The translations under genes were made by a program, and so were the position numbers. Shown in pieces: positions 24,401-35,440 of a stretch of DNA of 64,000 nt (positions are counted from its first letter, which is position 1; the number at the start of each line of letters is the position of its first letter). The stretch comes from Lycocorax pyrrhopterus obiensis. Lineage: Eukaryota; Chordata; Aves; Passeriformes; Paradisaeidae. The notes under the pieces are model-generated. The model saw only the letters and a list, made by a program, of their open reading frames with translations, made no database searches and was not told the DNA's origin. The DNA lies in the NCBI GenBank assembly GCA_014706295.1, contig JACSVZ010000022.1:11736830-11800829 (forward strand). Reading direction: 5' to 3'.

Positions 24401-27400
24401 GGCTCTGCCCTCGCATGAACACCTTCACATCCTTACTGAGGGGGAAGGTCCCGTCATCCTTGCGGAAGCGGTAGAGCAGCTTGGCATCCTTGTAGTCCGA
24501 GTGCTCGTCACAGACTGGAAGAACACAGGGCAGGGATGTCAGTCCATGAGGGACATACAGGGCTCACACTCAGCAGGATGCTGTCTCCAGGCTAAAAGCT
24601 GTGAGGGCTTCATGCCATGTCCTTCCCTGTGCCCCTTGTCCCATGGAACAATCTGCATCCAAGACCTTGGCCCCAAAAACTACCTGCTCATGAACACCTG
24701 AAGCCCATGCTGGTGGGAGAGGTCAGTCCCAATGTACAGACCTTGGGAAAGGTGGACTTGGGGTCTGCATTTTGTTCCAGACACTAAAACATTCATTAGA
24801 AGAAATAGGGCTTTTTTTTTTTTCATTTAAGCATTGATGTTTGGATTTAGATTAAAAGAGGATGAACAGAATTGCCTCCATCAACTATTTAAAAAAGCTA
24901 CAGCCACATGGAAGCAGACTTGGAGGACAGAGGAAAACAAACCACACTGCACTCAAACCCCCATAAAATCACCTGTCTGTCAAAAATGCTCATAAGCTAA
25001 AAAATAAAAAATGACACAAACTTTTCCACACTTTTTTGTGCCAACCCTGCCCAATTCATTTCCATGGCAAACTGACCTCGAGAGAAAATTTCCTTCAAAG
25101 CCAGGTGCAATACAACTGGAATAATTAAATTTCTATGAAAAGCCTTGGATTCATCTTGGGGATGGGCACACAGTCTGCAAATGCACATTTTTATAGTTCA
25201 TGTAGCTTTTAGCAGGTAAATATTTGGGATACAGTTGTGAGATAAGCCTGCCTGAAACAGACTTCTGGACTACAAGTACCAAAAAATAAACTAAAACAAA
25301 GACAAAACACCCAGTCCAAAAATCATAGTTCAGATCTTAAAAGTCAGCCTGCCTTCAGGTCCACCCATCTGAAGCAAGAAGAAGAAAGTCAAGTGGTAAA
25401 AAAACCCCAAACAACAAAAAAACCAACAAAAAACAGAATAAAGAATATGCCTAGAAAACAAATAAAATTAGTCAAAGGGAAAAAGAAAAACCACAAATGT
25501 TTCCTCACTAAAGTAACATCATCCACTAGAGTGAAATTCAAAAGATTCAAGATACTTCTTGTGAAAATTTTAACACTTTTTCATCCATCTGAGCAGACCG
25601 GCAAAACCACATTCCCCTTCAGGTGAGCAGCGAAATGCCAAAACTCGTCAGATTATCTCGGGTTCATCGTTCCTGCAGAGCAGCTGTCTCAGATGCAACC
25701 AGGGCTCTGAAGCCTGTGACTCACCCAGCACGAGGGCAGGATGAGAAGGTTGTTTTAACAGTGAAAGTTTGCAGCTTCGTAATTCCAAGGAGCAAATATC
25801 CCAAAGCCATGGCAACTGGGAATAGAACATAAAACCCTACAGGACTGTGCCCATAGAAAACCAAAGCAGTTTTACTATTTAAAGACCAATTTCAATGTGT
25901 TTCCAGCGTGTAATAGAACCAAAGCTCAAAGCACACCAGACAATTAAGAGGCAGCACGATGATCTGCATGAGATAATTATCTGGATGCCAGGGGAGAAGA
26001 GAGCAAACAGCGTAGCCAGACAATTGCCAAGCACCCAGAGCAGTGCTGCATTAGCTGGCAGCCCTTTTTCCACAGGACTAACAAAATTAATAGACAAAAA
26101 GCAAGTTGGAAAGTCAACTTCTGTGTCCTGCCAGGAATTATCACAGGAGCAGGAGGGACGTGTCTTAAAAAGCAATCAAAGCAGTGCTGGTACCCAGTGC
26201 TGCGCAGGTTTAATTAACTAATGGATTTGTTTGAAACTGTCAGCTGGAGAGATGGAAAAATAATCAGGTTTAAGTGTTAATGGTTAACTGAGAACTCCCT
26301 GCTTCAGCTTTTTGTGATGAAGCCCAGCAGCAGCTTATTCAAGGCAGTTTAATGTAAAGGGCATTACCCTCAGCAAGGAGTAGATGGCAACAGGGAGTGT
26401 TTGCATTGCAGTGGTCAAAGGCAGCTATTTTTGGACCCCAGAGAAGAAGGGGGAGAAGAGGGTTTGGTTTGGTGTGGTCGTCATCTGCTTCTGTCTCCTC
26501 ATCTACATCTTGTGTGACAAACCAGCACCAGCTCCAGGCTGCCACAGCTCCTGTCCCAAAGCCCTGGGAGCAAGAGAGCTCAGCCACAGCGATGGCAGAG
26601 GTGTCCCAGGGCTGTTTGACAGTCTGGGGCTTTTGTTCCTGGCTGGGCCTGAAAACCATATGGATAAAATTGCTTTTTGCCCATCTAAAGCACTTGTTTT
26701 CTGTTGTTACATCAGGACCAAGGGCTGGACCTTGGGGATTGTTCTGCAGCTCAGTACATGATTGGAGTTAGTCCAAAACTCCTGAAATTTCCAAAGAAAT
26801 TTTAAAAAGAAAAAAACCCCTGAATACTGCTAAGAGCTGGGCTTGAGCCTCAAGCTGCTTTTTCTCCGCACTTCCTTTTTTTTCTTCCTTTTTTTTGTTT
26901 TTAATTAGGTTCCACAGACAAGCCTTTGTAATGGCAGCACACACTTAAATCCCAAGGCAGGCTTTCCTACAGGACTGCTGCAGCTCCAGGTCCACAGATG
27001 TCAGATTAAATTTTCCTTGGAGTGATGTAGACTCCACAGCCCTATTTGTCCCAGCATGGCGAAACTAAGGAATACTGGAGTCCTATGGTAAGAAAATGAA
27101 TTTCCCTGAAGATGTGAAGCATGTGCTGAATTCAGCCTCCATTTCTGTGTGACATAAACGTGAGCCAGAGCACCTTCTATACAAACATCCACCTGGCTGG
27201 ATACAGGGACACAGGTCAGGAATACAGCTCAGGTGCTATTGAGCTTGCTTTCAAAGAGGAGACACTTTAGATGTCATTTTACCAGTGCACAGCCCAAGCC
27301 CTTCTCTGGCGGGCAGGGAACTGGCACATCCCCCAGAGCAAAGCAGCCTCGCACAAATCCAGCCCCATCCCAGCTTCTCCAGGAGCCCTCACCCACGGCA

Positions 27401-30400
27401 GGGTGGCAGACAGGGACCTGGCCACACTCCTGTGTGCTGGGCTGAGGGACACACGGGCTGAGCAGACACACAGCCCCCGCCCTGGGGGCGGCAGGGACGC
27501 CCACACACCGTGGTGGATGATGTAGTGATCCATCAGCTTCTGCATGAGGCGGATGCCGGTCTCGCGGTCGGGCGCTTCCTTGTGGTCGATGAGCCAGTCC
27601 GTGAGCTCCTTGGCCACGAAGCAGTTCGGGTACGTCCGCAGGTGGTACCGCCTGTCCTTGATCAGCTTCCCATCGTGGAGGCGAAGCCTGGGGGGAAAGG
27701 CAGCCACTGAGCACAGCTGGGCTCACAGCGGAGTTTGGGTCTGATGGCCCAGGTCTGTCCAGCCAGGAAAGACCACCCTGGATGAGCTGGGACTTGTGCC
27801 AAGCACTCAGGGACTGATAAATTCAACCAAACACCTTGGCATTGCCAGACTGCATCAGTCAATCCCAAGGAGCCTCTCCACCACCCTCTTCTCTCCTCCT
27901 GCCACCACTCGGGTTGCCTGAGCAGACAGTCTGACCCATATGTAGCTTTTTGTTCTAAACAAGCCTCTCAAACCCACAGCAGCCAAGCAAAGGGGGTGAA
28001 GAGGGGACAAAACTCAGAAAAAAACCAGCAGTACACGTATTTATTATCTTGGCATGATTCTGTGTCTAGTTCTCCTTCCCCGTGGCCATGAAAGCAGGAA
28101 TAAAGCTGCCCCCAGGACAGAGGCTTACTCAGAAGTCCAGGTGGGAGCAGTAACAGCAGCCCTCCTTTCTTCTGTCCAAGCAACAAGTGCCAGGTGGATC
28201 CCATCACTACCTAATCCATGTACCCACTAACCCACAGCAACAGTTGGACAACAGTCCTGACATTTTCTGGTTCCAGCTGGGATTGACTGGGACAGAGCTT
28301 ACCCAAACAACAGCCTTCCTATCCCAAAAACCCTGCTGTTATGGCTGGTCTGTGGCTCTGATGGAAAGATATGTGGGGGAAGGTTACTCAGGTGAGCATG
28401 GCTTTGACTTTCAAAAGGACCTTAACAACTGAGCGAGCCACGAGGCACAGAGTTCCTCTGCGTTCCAGCCAAAGCCAGCCCAGTTTGGCACGAGATCTGT
28501 CCAGGGGCCAAACTTTTGCCCTGTAGTCATGATCGTTCCCAAAACACCAGCGCTGGAAAATGCCCAGTGTGTGCAGCAGGCTCTGAGGAGAGATACTAAT
28601 TAAACATCTCTGTAACTCCAGGATGGTTTTCATTTCAAATTATTCATCGCAATTCCCAGTTTTACCGCAGGCCAGTGAGTTTTACTAAGGCATTAAACAC
28701 TGCAGCCTTTCGTTATTTCATGTCTCAAGTTCTTTTGGGGTTTTTTTGGAAAAGTTATGCCTGTTGGACAACACTTTTAGGTACCTCACAAGAAGTTTAA
28801 ATACCCTAAAAAACTATCAGCTAATAGTGGATTATCTTATATTGGAGGATTTACAAATACTAAGTTCCTAAAAGTTTTACCACAAAACATTTTGTTAGGG
28901 GAATAACTAGTAATTGATTGTTGTAATTAATGCTGAGAAGTTGACAGAAGTTTTCAAACCTTCCTGCTAATTAAAATACTAAACTAAAGATTCATGCAGA
29001 ACCAGCTCCTGGCCTTGCCTTGCACAGACCTCCCTCAAATCCTGAGGTCCATATCCAGTATTTCCCTCTTTACCTGGTTGGCTCATTCCCACATGTGACC
29101 AGCACTTGTTCTGCAGATGGATCTTACCCGGACAGAACAGTCCTCAGACAGCTGCCTTGCTATTTTTAGAGTTTTTGTCTTTTTTCTTCCTTTATTTCAT
29201 GGTCCACTGTCAAAATGCAACCAGACACAGTCAGCAGTGACTGCAAACAGAGGCTCCCCACCTATGAGGGAAGACACAGCCAATTTTTATGTTTTCTCTC
29301 CTTCACAATCAGCAAGAGGGAAGGCACTTTAGAGGAATGTTTGGTAAAGATAAGAAGTGTTCCAAGAGTGCTCTATTGCCATCAAGAGTCTGCAGGACTC
29401 CATAAAGAATATATATATATATATTTACACTCACACACACCCCCTGTACATACAATAACACTTAGACCATAATCACACAAGGCCTGAATAGAAACTGGTT
29501 GGGAGAACACTATTTCCCCAGCTTTATTCCCTTTTTAAAATCATGTTTCAGAATACAGAAAAAAATGCACAGATTTTGAAGGAGAAAAATAAAAGAAATT
29601 AAAATTTTTAGCAAGCAATGCTGCTAAGGCCTAAGATTTAAAAATTTAAAAATACACTTGTTCTGAAAATATTCTACTGGGAGCAATTGCCAGCACAGGA
29701 ATTAAGTGGTGTTTCAGCACCTCTGGAGCAGCAGCATCTTGGACCTTTAAGGGCTGGGTTAAGCCTGTGACAAGTTTTCCCTCTGTCCTGCAGACCCAGG
29801 GCAGCGGAAGAGGCTCGGCTCGAGTGTCCTTGTGGACTTTTCACTTTCCTCTTGTTTACTGTTTCCTGTCAACCCTGAAGACACAAACTTTGTCCTTCAG
29901 CACAGGATGTAAGAGCTCTTGTGTGATGTTACAAAAACAAAGCTGGTGAAGCCACGAGTGGGTTCCAATCATGCTTCCAGATAAAAAAGATTAAGGAAAT
30001 ATACAATAATATGCAATATTATGAGTTTTCTAGATGGCAAAATCTACCCTGTGGACATATTACTTCTTCAAAAAGATTAAAAAAAAAAAAAAAGCAGAAT
30101 AAGGTCAGGATAAAACACTTGCTGGAACATGAGAATGGGCTCTTATGAAACACTCCTGGCTTGGCAGTCGGAGCCTCCACGTGCGTTTGCTTTGGGTAGG
30201 TTGTGTTGGGTAAGCAAATTGTTTCTTTGTCAAGGTCACTACAAAGCCATCATTATTCACCCCGGGTAACCTTGTTGAAAGGGACATCCAAACAGAAGAG
30301 GAACAAACTCTCCCTCACCTCCCATGTAAACAGACCTTGAGCATCTCAAATGCCAAGGTGGATCTTGCAAGGATATTAACTCCAGTTCATTCTCACAGCA

Positions 30401-33400
30401 GCTAAGAACAAATGAGTGGCCTTGGAAAGATGCATCGTCCAAAAGACCTTTTCTGTTCCTATCTTCACAGGGAAAAAAAAAAAAACCAACAAATTTTAAA
30501 AATCCCCAAACAACAAACAACTAAGTGCTCACTAAAAGGCAGCAACAGACCCGGGAGCATTTCTGCAAACAGGCTCAGGAAACCCCAGTTTGCATCACCC
30601 CCAGTCTGAAAAAGCACCAGTGCATCTGGGGACAAGGGAGGGCTCTGCACGCCTGTGACAGCCCAAAGTGGTACTGAGATGTTTTATTTTTCTTGTATTT
30701 AAATATAAGTATAGGAAGACTTAAAAAGAAATCACAGGAAGCACAATTCTGCTTCCCAGTCTCCCCTGTCACCAGTGCTAGAAATTTAATAATGGGCTTT
30801 TTAAGGTCATTCTGACCATGAAGTCTCATCTTTGAATAACATTTACTGCTACATCAAGCAGTGCCCCATGATCCTTCAAGGAAGTCACGCTCACTACAAG
30901 AGATCGAAGTCCAACAGAGAACCACCAAACCTCCTGCAGACAAATGACTTTTGGGCAAGAATACAAATTTTGGCATGTTCAGCTACACACCTTAAAGTGA
31001 GCCCAATTTCCAGAGCACCAAAATAATGAGCACTTTATTTACCAGGATCACAGTCTGAGTATCCAAATAAAACACTCGTCACCTCTGAAAGTTTTGGACA
31101 GTGGCAGAAATTGCAATTTTATTCTTTGTAGGAAAAAAGCTTCCTGCTCCTCTCACTTTTTCTGTGCGAGACATAAATTTACTGAGTATATTTTATGTTT
31201 AGGAGTGATTAATGCAGCTTAACAGAGCTATTAAAGCACAGCTGCTTCTCCTGACCATGGGAATACCCAGACAAGAGTGCACCAGGGCTTGTCCATACTT
31301 GAGGAACTCTGATTGCAGCAGGGTGTGAATGCAAAGCGAGGAAGCTGTTCCAGAATCTCTCTGTGTAGATAAGCCATTTGTTGCAATTAGAAGTGACTAA
31401 TTGGGCCTCTCTTACAGAATGCCACCCAGGAATACACAACGCCCAGTAAAATTGATGTGATTTTCATGCAAGTTTTTGTGTCTGACACAAGAGGAATGAC
31501 AGCAGACGTGACGAACGAGCCTGAGCCAGCAGCCCTCTCAAACTCAAGGCCAAAATATCAGTGACAATTTTATCTTCATCTCTTCAGTGGAGAGAGACTC
31601 AAAATGCAAAATTCTCTTTCCTCCTCCCTGAACCAGGCAGCCATTGAAGCAGAGGGACCCTGGCAGACAGGCAAACCCAAACCACACCGGCCAATCTCCC
31701 AGCGATTCCTTCAGGATCTGCTTCGTTCCCAGCCATCCACACGGAGCATTCCATCAGCCCTCACTCGTGCAGCTGCTCCTGGCTGGGAAACCCATCCTGA
31801 CACTGAACAGACTCACCCCTCTGGCCAAGCCAAACTCTGAGGCATTTGCAAACTTGCTGGGAAGCCAAAGAACTGCAAAGATGGAGCAAAGGTTTGTTTG
31901 ATTTAATGTAATAGTGGGGAGGCAGGGCAAGGAAGCGGGGAGCAGGGAAAAACAAATGTTTGATGTTTCATGTGGACACAGCAGCGTTATTTGCTGATGG
32001 AGGTTTACCGAGTCAGGGCAGCTGCAAGGCTCCTTTCCATGCCTCTGTATTCCACATCTGGGGAAGAGGGAGGACAACGTGGACATTTAGCCCTGTCCAT
32101 CTGCTGCTGTCTGAGACACCACCCAGCCTCTCTGCCTCAGTTTCCCCACTGCTCTCCAGTGGCCATCCAGGTTCCAGGAGATTCATACCACTAACTCCTT
32201 ACCTGCCAGGCTGTGAGATCCCCAAAATACAAGAGAGAACTTGAAACACTCAGTGTGTTCTGCCTCCCTCAATTCTCCTTCCAGCCAGAGGTTCAGCAGA
32301 AGGAGCAGCCCAGCTCCAGGCTGGTGTCCATCTCCTCATCCTCCTCCCCAGGTTTTACACCAACAGCTCCTTCCCATCCTTCTGCACTGGGAACAGGCTC
32401 CTGCCCAGACCAAAGCAGAAGGATGCAGCTGCTGTGTGCCCAGCCCCAGCAAAAGGACCCTCCTCTCCCTCACTGTGAACTCTCAGATTTTGGGAGCTCA
32501 CTAAACCAAAAAACTTCAAGGCACTGCAGCTATGGGGGAAAAAAATAAAGAAGGAAAAAAAAGATGGATGGTGCCAAAACTACATAAATTTTGGGTTTCT
32601 ATTCAACATCAGCCCAGTGTGCAATGTACTGGAAGAGTTCTGTTCACAACCAAATTTACTGCATCCCCTTCTCGTGCTTACAGTCACAATCACCAAATGG
32701 GCCAGGAGCTGAGCTGCTCCTGTCCTGCAGCAGGTACGGGGAAGCCACATCAGTCCCCACACGTGGAACACAGTTTCAACACACAGCTTGATTATTTTAT
32801 TTTCTCTCTGAATATCTGACACCTTCCTTTGGCCCAGGCTATGGGGCTCAACTTAAACCTCGGTCACTCCAGATGAGTAAAATACTGGAAATGTAAATAT
32901 GAATAAACCTGCTCTGTCCCTTGGCTGTATTTTCAAGATGGGGCCCCAGTCCTTAGCTGGAAGTTATCAATCCTTGATACAGTACAAATAGTAAAGCTAA
33001 AGCTAACAGTGCTCACCGAGAATGGACAACATACCTACACCAGGCTAATTTTAGGGATCTGATGATAGCACCCTCAGGCTCTGGGCTGTTCACATTATCA
33101 AGGATATATTTCCTAGTTCCCACCTTCATTTCAAAACAAACCAGAACGGCTCCAGATACAAACAAGCAAACTGTGCTCTAGAGCTAGGAAAGCCCCAGTC
33201 ACATGCTTGGAAACAAGGAGAAGGTTCTGACCCCAGATACACAAGGAACACATTTTCTCAGCCACACATTGCATAGGGGGATGGATTTCTGTCTCCATAA
33301 GAAGAAAACCCTCAGAAGCTGCTGAAGAACCGGGACTACAAACCAGCAGAAGTTCCCAAAAGAGACTTTGAGGAAAGGGAAGATTCAATTCAGGCACATG

Positions 33401-33926
33401 GCACCCATGGAATGCTCTTCCAAGTCACCCTGAAAGTCCGAGCATCCCCAGAAATGCTGCTGTCCTCATCCAGCCAGGGATCAGGGACCTTGTGGGGGCT
33501 GCTCAGTGCCACCACACCACTCTCTGTGCTTGGGGGAAGGTGGAAAGGGACAAAAAAATCTGTTGCCATCTAAACTCGCACATCAGTCCCCTGGCACCTG
33601 GGGGTGAAGGGCAGGAGACGCCAGAGAGGAGCAGCAGGACAAGGTATAACAGGAAAGGACCTGGTTCACCACTCTGCTGGGTGTAGGAAGGATCAGCAGG
33701 TACTGGCGAGGGGGCTACAAGCACCTGGGGGAAGGAGCTTGCTCAAGGATAAAGCTTTGAGCCTGCTGCTAACGAGACACAGCCCAGACCCCCGGGTACA
33801 GCCCTGCCCCGGGCTGCAGGAGGACCCCGGGACCTCCTACCTCAGCTGCTCTCCAGCAATCATCACCTCAGCCCTGTAGTGGTGCTCCGTGGCTTTCTTC
33901 TTCATGCTGCTGCTCAGGCTCTCCAT
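18366..33926 (-). CDS. DEPTOR-like protein (DEP-DEP-PDZ), complete gene
   Basis: Nine coding exons join in frame with GT-AG borders: 33841-33926, 27509-27687, 24391-24514, 23052-23230, 22254-22439, 21735-21875, 21378-21448, 19638-19742 and 18366-18491. They give 398 residues, against 409 for human DEPTOR. Order: short N-terminus with AEVMIAGEQLRLRL, DEP1 (about 30-115), DEP2 (about 133-215), a Ser-rich linker (216-322) and a C-terminal PDZ (323-398). DEPTOR is an endogenous inhibitor that binds mTOR through its linker and PDZ; the same role is inferred here, not shown. Identity to DEPTOR is high throughout, but the chromosomal context (between ARFGAP1 and COL20A1) differs from DEPTOR itself, so I call it a paralogue and give no symbol. 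The start ATG has G at +4 and sits in a CpG island; the frame upstream is open, so a longer N-terminus is possible. Confidence 0.93.
19638..19742 (-). CDS. DEPTOR-like exon 8 (PDZ domain, first part)
   Basis: It encodes IVGDAVGWGFVVRGGRPCHI and QAVDPGGPAAAAGMK, including the GWGF carboxylate-binding-loop equivalent of the PDZ domain and the Pro-Ala-Ala-Ala-Ala-Gly segment. It is 105 nt, phase 0 at both ends. Confidence 0.97.
20896..21088 (-). mobile_element. CR1 LINE 3' fragment (in DEPTOR-like intron)
   Basis: It reads AATCACAGAATCTTGGAATA, GGAAGGGACCTTAAAGATCA, CATGGGCAGGGACACCTTCC and CTTCCAGGGATGGGGCAGCC, the reverse complement of the CR1 3' end. It has the same orientation as the 13.6 and 16.4 kb copies. 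Confidence 0.92.
21378..21448 (-). CDS. DEPTOR-like exon 7 (linker before PDZ)
   Basis: It encodes VLKRPVTNEELLSPGAPYVK and KTLT, matching VLKRPVTSEELLTPGAPY of DEPTOR. It is 71 nt, phase 1 in and phase 0 out; donor ACT|GTGAGT. Confidence 0.95.
21735..21875 (-). CDS. DEPTOR-like exon 6 (linker, degron region)
   Basis: It encodes KEIKVVSAVRRSSITSLSGN, then SNAYFSAPPTLVFPPV and ECNPKS. This matches the DEPTOR linker, but the SSGYFS degron of DEPTOR is here SNAYFS (residues 276-281), and there is a two-residue insertion before it. The serine-rich tract after the degron is also reduced. Confidence 0.94.
22254..22439 (-). CDS. DEPTOR-like exon 5 (end of DEP2, basic patch)
   Basis: It encodes VSNRHHFFDSDVLYQFWINF followed by five arginines and LTELLNENSS, then ESPDSPFCLRKLNPD. 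The RRRRR run corresponds to the basic RRRRRLMELLNEKS segment of DEPTOR. It is 186 nt, phase 1 at both ends. Confidence 0.96.
23052..23230 (-). CDS. DEPTOR-like exon 4 (DEP domain 2)
   Basis: It encodes LVSVEESILKVREENSVKYQ, RTFLGSEMIDWLIQEGEVEN and RALLEHGIIQHG, the core of DEP2. It is 179 nt, phase 2 in and phase 1 out; acceptor GCCAG, donor CATG|GTGAGC. Confidence 0.97.
24391..24514 (-). CDS. DEPTOR-like exon 3 (end of DEP1, spacer)
   Basis: It encodes VCDEHSDYKDAKLLYRFRKD, then DGTFPLSKDVKVFMRG and QSLYEK. The donor region GTACGTGAGT holds two overlapping GT sites. Homology (YEKL in DEPTOR) and frame choose the upstream GTACGT; the stronger-looking GTGAGT four bases downstream would shift the frame. 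Confidence 0.94.
27509..27687 (-). CDS. DEPTOR-like exon 2 (DEP domain 1)
   Basis: It encodes LRLHDGKLIKDRRYHLR, TYPNCFVAKELTDWLIDHKE and RLMQKLMDHYIIHH, the core of DEP domain 1, nearly the same as DEPTOR. It is 179 nt, entering at phase 2 and leaving at phase 1. Exon 4, which encodes the core of DEP2, has exactly the same length and phases. Confidence 0.97.
29409..29424. repeat. (AT)n microsatellite
   Basis: Eight uninterrupted AT units lie in the first intron of the DEPTOR-like gene, followed by a short CA-rich stretch. Confidence 0.9.
33841..33926 (-). CDS. DEPTOR-like exon 1 (N-terminus)
   Basis: It encodes MESLSSSMKKKATEHHYR followed by AEVMIAGEQLR, aligning with AEVLVTGEQLR of DEPTOR. 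The ATG at 33926-33924 has context CCCGGCATGG. It is 86 nt, phase 2 at its end, with donor CTGAG|GTAGGA. The N-terminal stretch before AEVM is shorter than in human DEPTOR. Confidence 0.88.
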
Positions 33927-34260
33927 GCCGGGCTGGCGGGGGGCGGCGGGGGGGAGATGCTCCCCATGGGGTGCGGGTGGGGAAGATGCTGGTCCCCGTG
34001 CGGGCCCCGCCGCTGGCACGGTGCAGGTGAGGCAGCCCGAGTGGCTGACTCCAGCTCCACGCCTCTCCTTCCCTCCCGGCCGGCTCCGGAGGAGGAGCCT
34101 GCTGCAATCCGAGCCCGGCTCTGCCGGCTGCTCGCCCGCGGGCTCCAGCTGCCAGCCGGGAAGGTGGCCGGGATGCTCCCAGCAGGCTGGGACAGTGTCC
34201 CCTGTGCCGGGGGGATGACTCCGGCAGGCTCCGGGCACGCACGGGCTGGAGGATGAGTGG
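33900..34260 (-). promoter_or_regulatory. CpG-island promoter of the DEPTOR-like gene
   Basis: This is a GC- and CpG-rich stretch starting in coding exon 1 and extending about 330 bases upstream of the ATG. No TATA box is obvious. The transcription start cannot be fixed from sequence alone. Confidence 0.65.
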
Positions 34261-35149
34261 TTTGATGAGCCGTAAGATGGACAAAGCACTTCCTTCCTTA
34301 CGCTGTAACTTTCCTGCAAGGGTTCAAGATGTGCCATTCCCCAACACAAGCCGTGGGCCTTGTTCCCACCTTCCTCCCTGAGGACTCCCTGCCTTTCCAC
34401 AGGTTGGGATCCATCCAACACCATGGGCAACACTTGCTAAAAAGGGGACTCAGAGCAGCTTGAGCACTCCCTCTGTGCAGGAGCCACCAGAGAGGTTGGA
34501 TGGAGAAGCATAAGCTGTAAATAGCAAGATCTGGCACTGGTGAGTCTGGAGCTCTGCTGGTGCCAAGCTGACACTGATACCACCTCTAAAATCTGCCTCC
34601 AGGCACTGGCACCTGCCTCAGCTACCACTCGTCATTCCCATTATTTGAGGAACTTTCTGTAAGGCCAAAGCTGACCTGAAAGTGATGGTGACCTGCAAAG
34701 AAAAAGGCAGAGGAACTGAGATGTGGAGGGGGTTAATTACATCCATCACTACTGTCAGATTCCTGTGCAATCACACTTCCATCAGTTAAATAAGGAGTGG
34801 AAAATACTGCCTGGCACAGGGGACCAAACCTCAGAAACACAAAAGAAACCTACCAAAAGAGAGTGTGGAGAAGATGGGTGTGAGGGCAGGGAAGGAAATT
34901 TTATCAGCTAAGGAGGTTCTGCTTCAATTTGAAGTCTAATAAAGCATCAATAAACTAAATGCTGCCCTTAATTAGCTCCTCTGTAGCAGCAATTCATCAG
35001 CAGGCAGTGAGTTTGCCGCTGTCTCCATCAGCACAGACTTCCAGGCTTACATCCCCCCACGCCATAAACGCTGCTAAATCCAACCCCCTGGGCTGGGGAC
35101 TCGGGAAGTGCAGCGTGGAGTGGCCAGGGCCAGAAGGAACAGGAGACAC

Positions 35150-35440
35150 AGGGCTGGACAAACCTCGCTCGCGGTGCTCCCGTCCAAGTCAAACAGCCAG
35201 GGAGCAGCAGGATGGGCCGTGCCAACAAGGCTCCCTCTATCCAGGCTCTCGCGGAGCACGCTCTCTCCATGTGCCGCTGTTCGGGCCAGGCCATAGAGGC
35301 GGGCGAACAGGCTCCCCTTGTGCGCACAGCCGGGCTCAGCCGGCAGCCGCGGGGCACGCTCGGGACGGCTCCTGGAGCCCGCTCCGACGGCGCCGATCCC
35401 GGCGTGTCCGTGCCAGTCGCAGCAAAAGGGCTTTTGAGGT
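35150..35440. promoter_or_regulatory. Second CpG-rich island upstream of the DEPTOR-like gene
   Basis: A separate CpG-rich block (many CGC, GCG and CGG clusters) sits 1.2-1.5 kb upstream of the DEPTOR-like start codon. It could be the true promoter with a non-coding exon, an alternative promoter, or the start of an undetected divergent transcript. An open plus-strand frame (34959-35612) crosses it, but shows no recognisable domain. Confidence 0.45.

Noticed and set aside
24387..24514. DEPTOR-like exon 3 ending at the GTGAGT donor
   Set aside because: It shifts the frame and meets a stop in exon 4; the upstream GTACGT donor restores the YEKL sequence seen in DEPTOR. Kept only as a possible alternative splice.
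26384..26771. Two overlapping plus-strand frames of about 125 codons
   Set aside because: They lie within an intron of the DEPTOR-like gene, overlap each other in different frames and show no domain.
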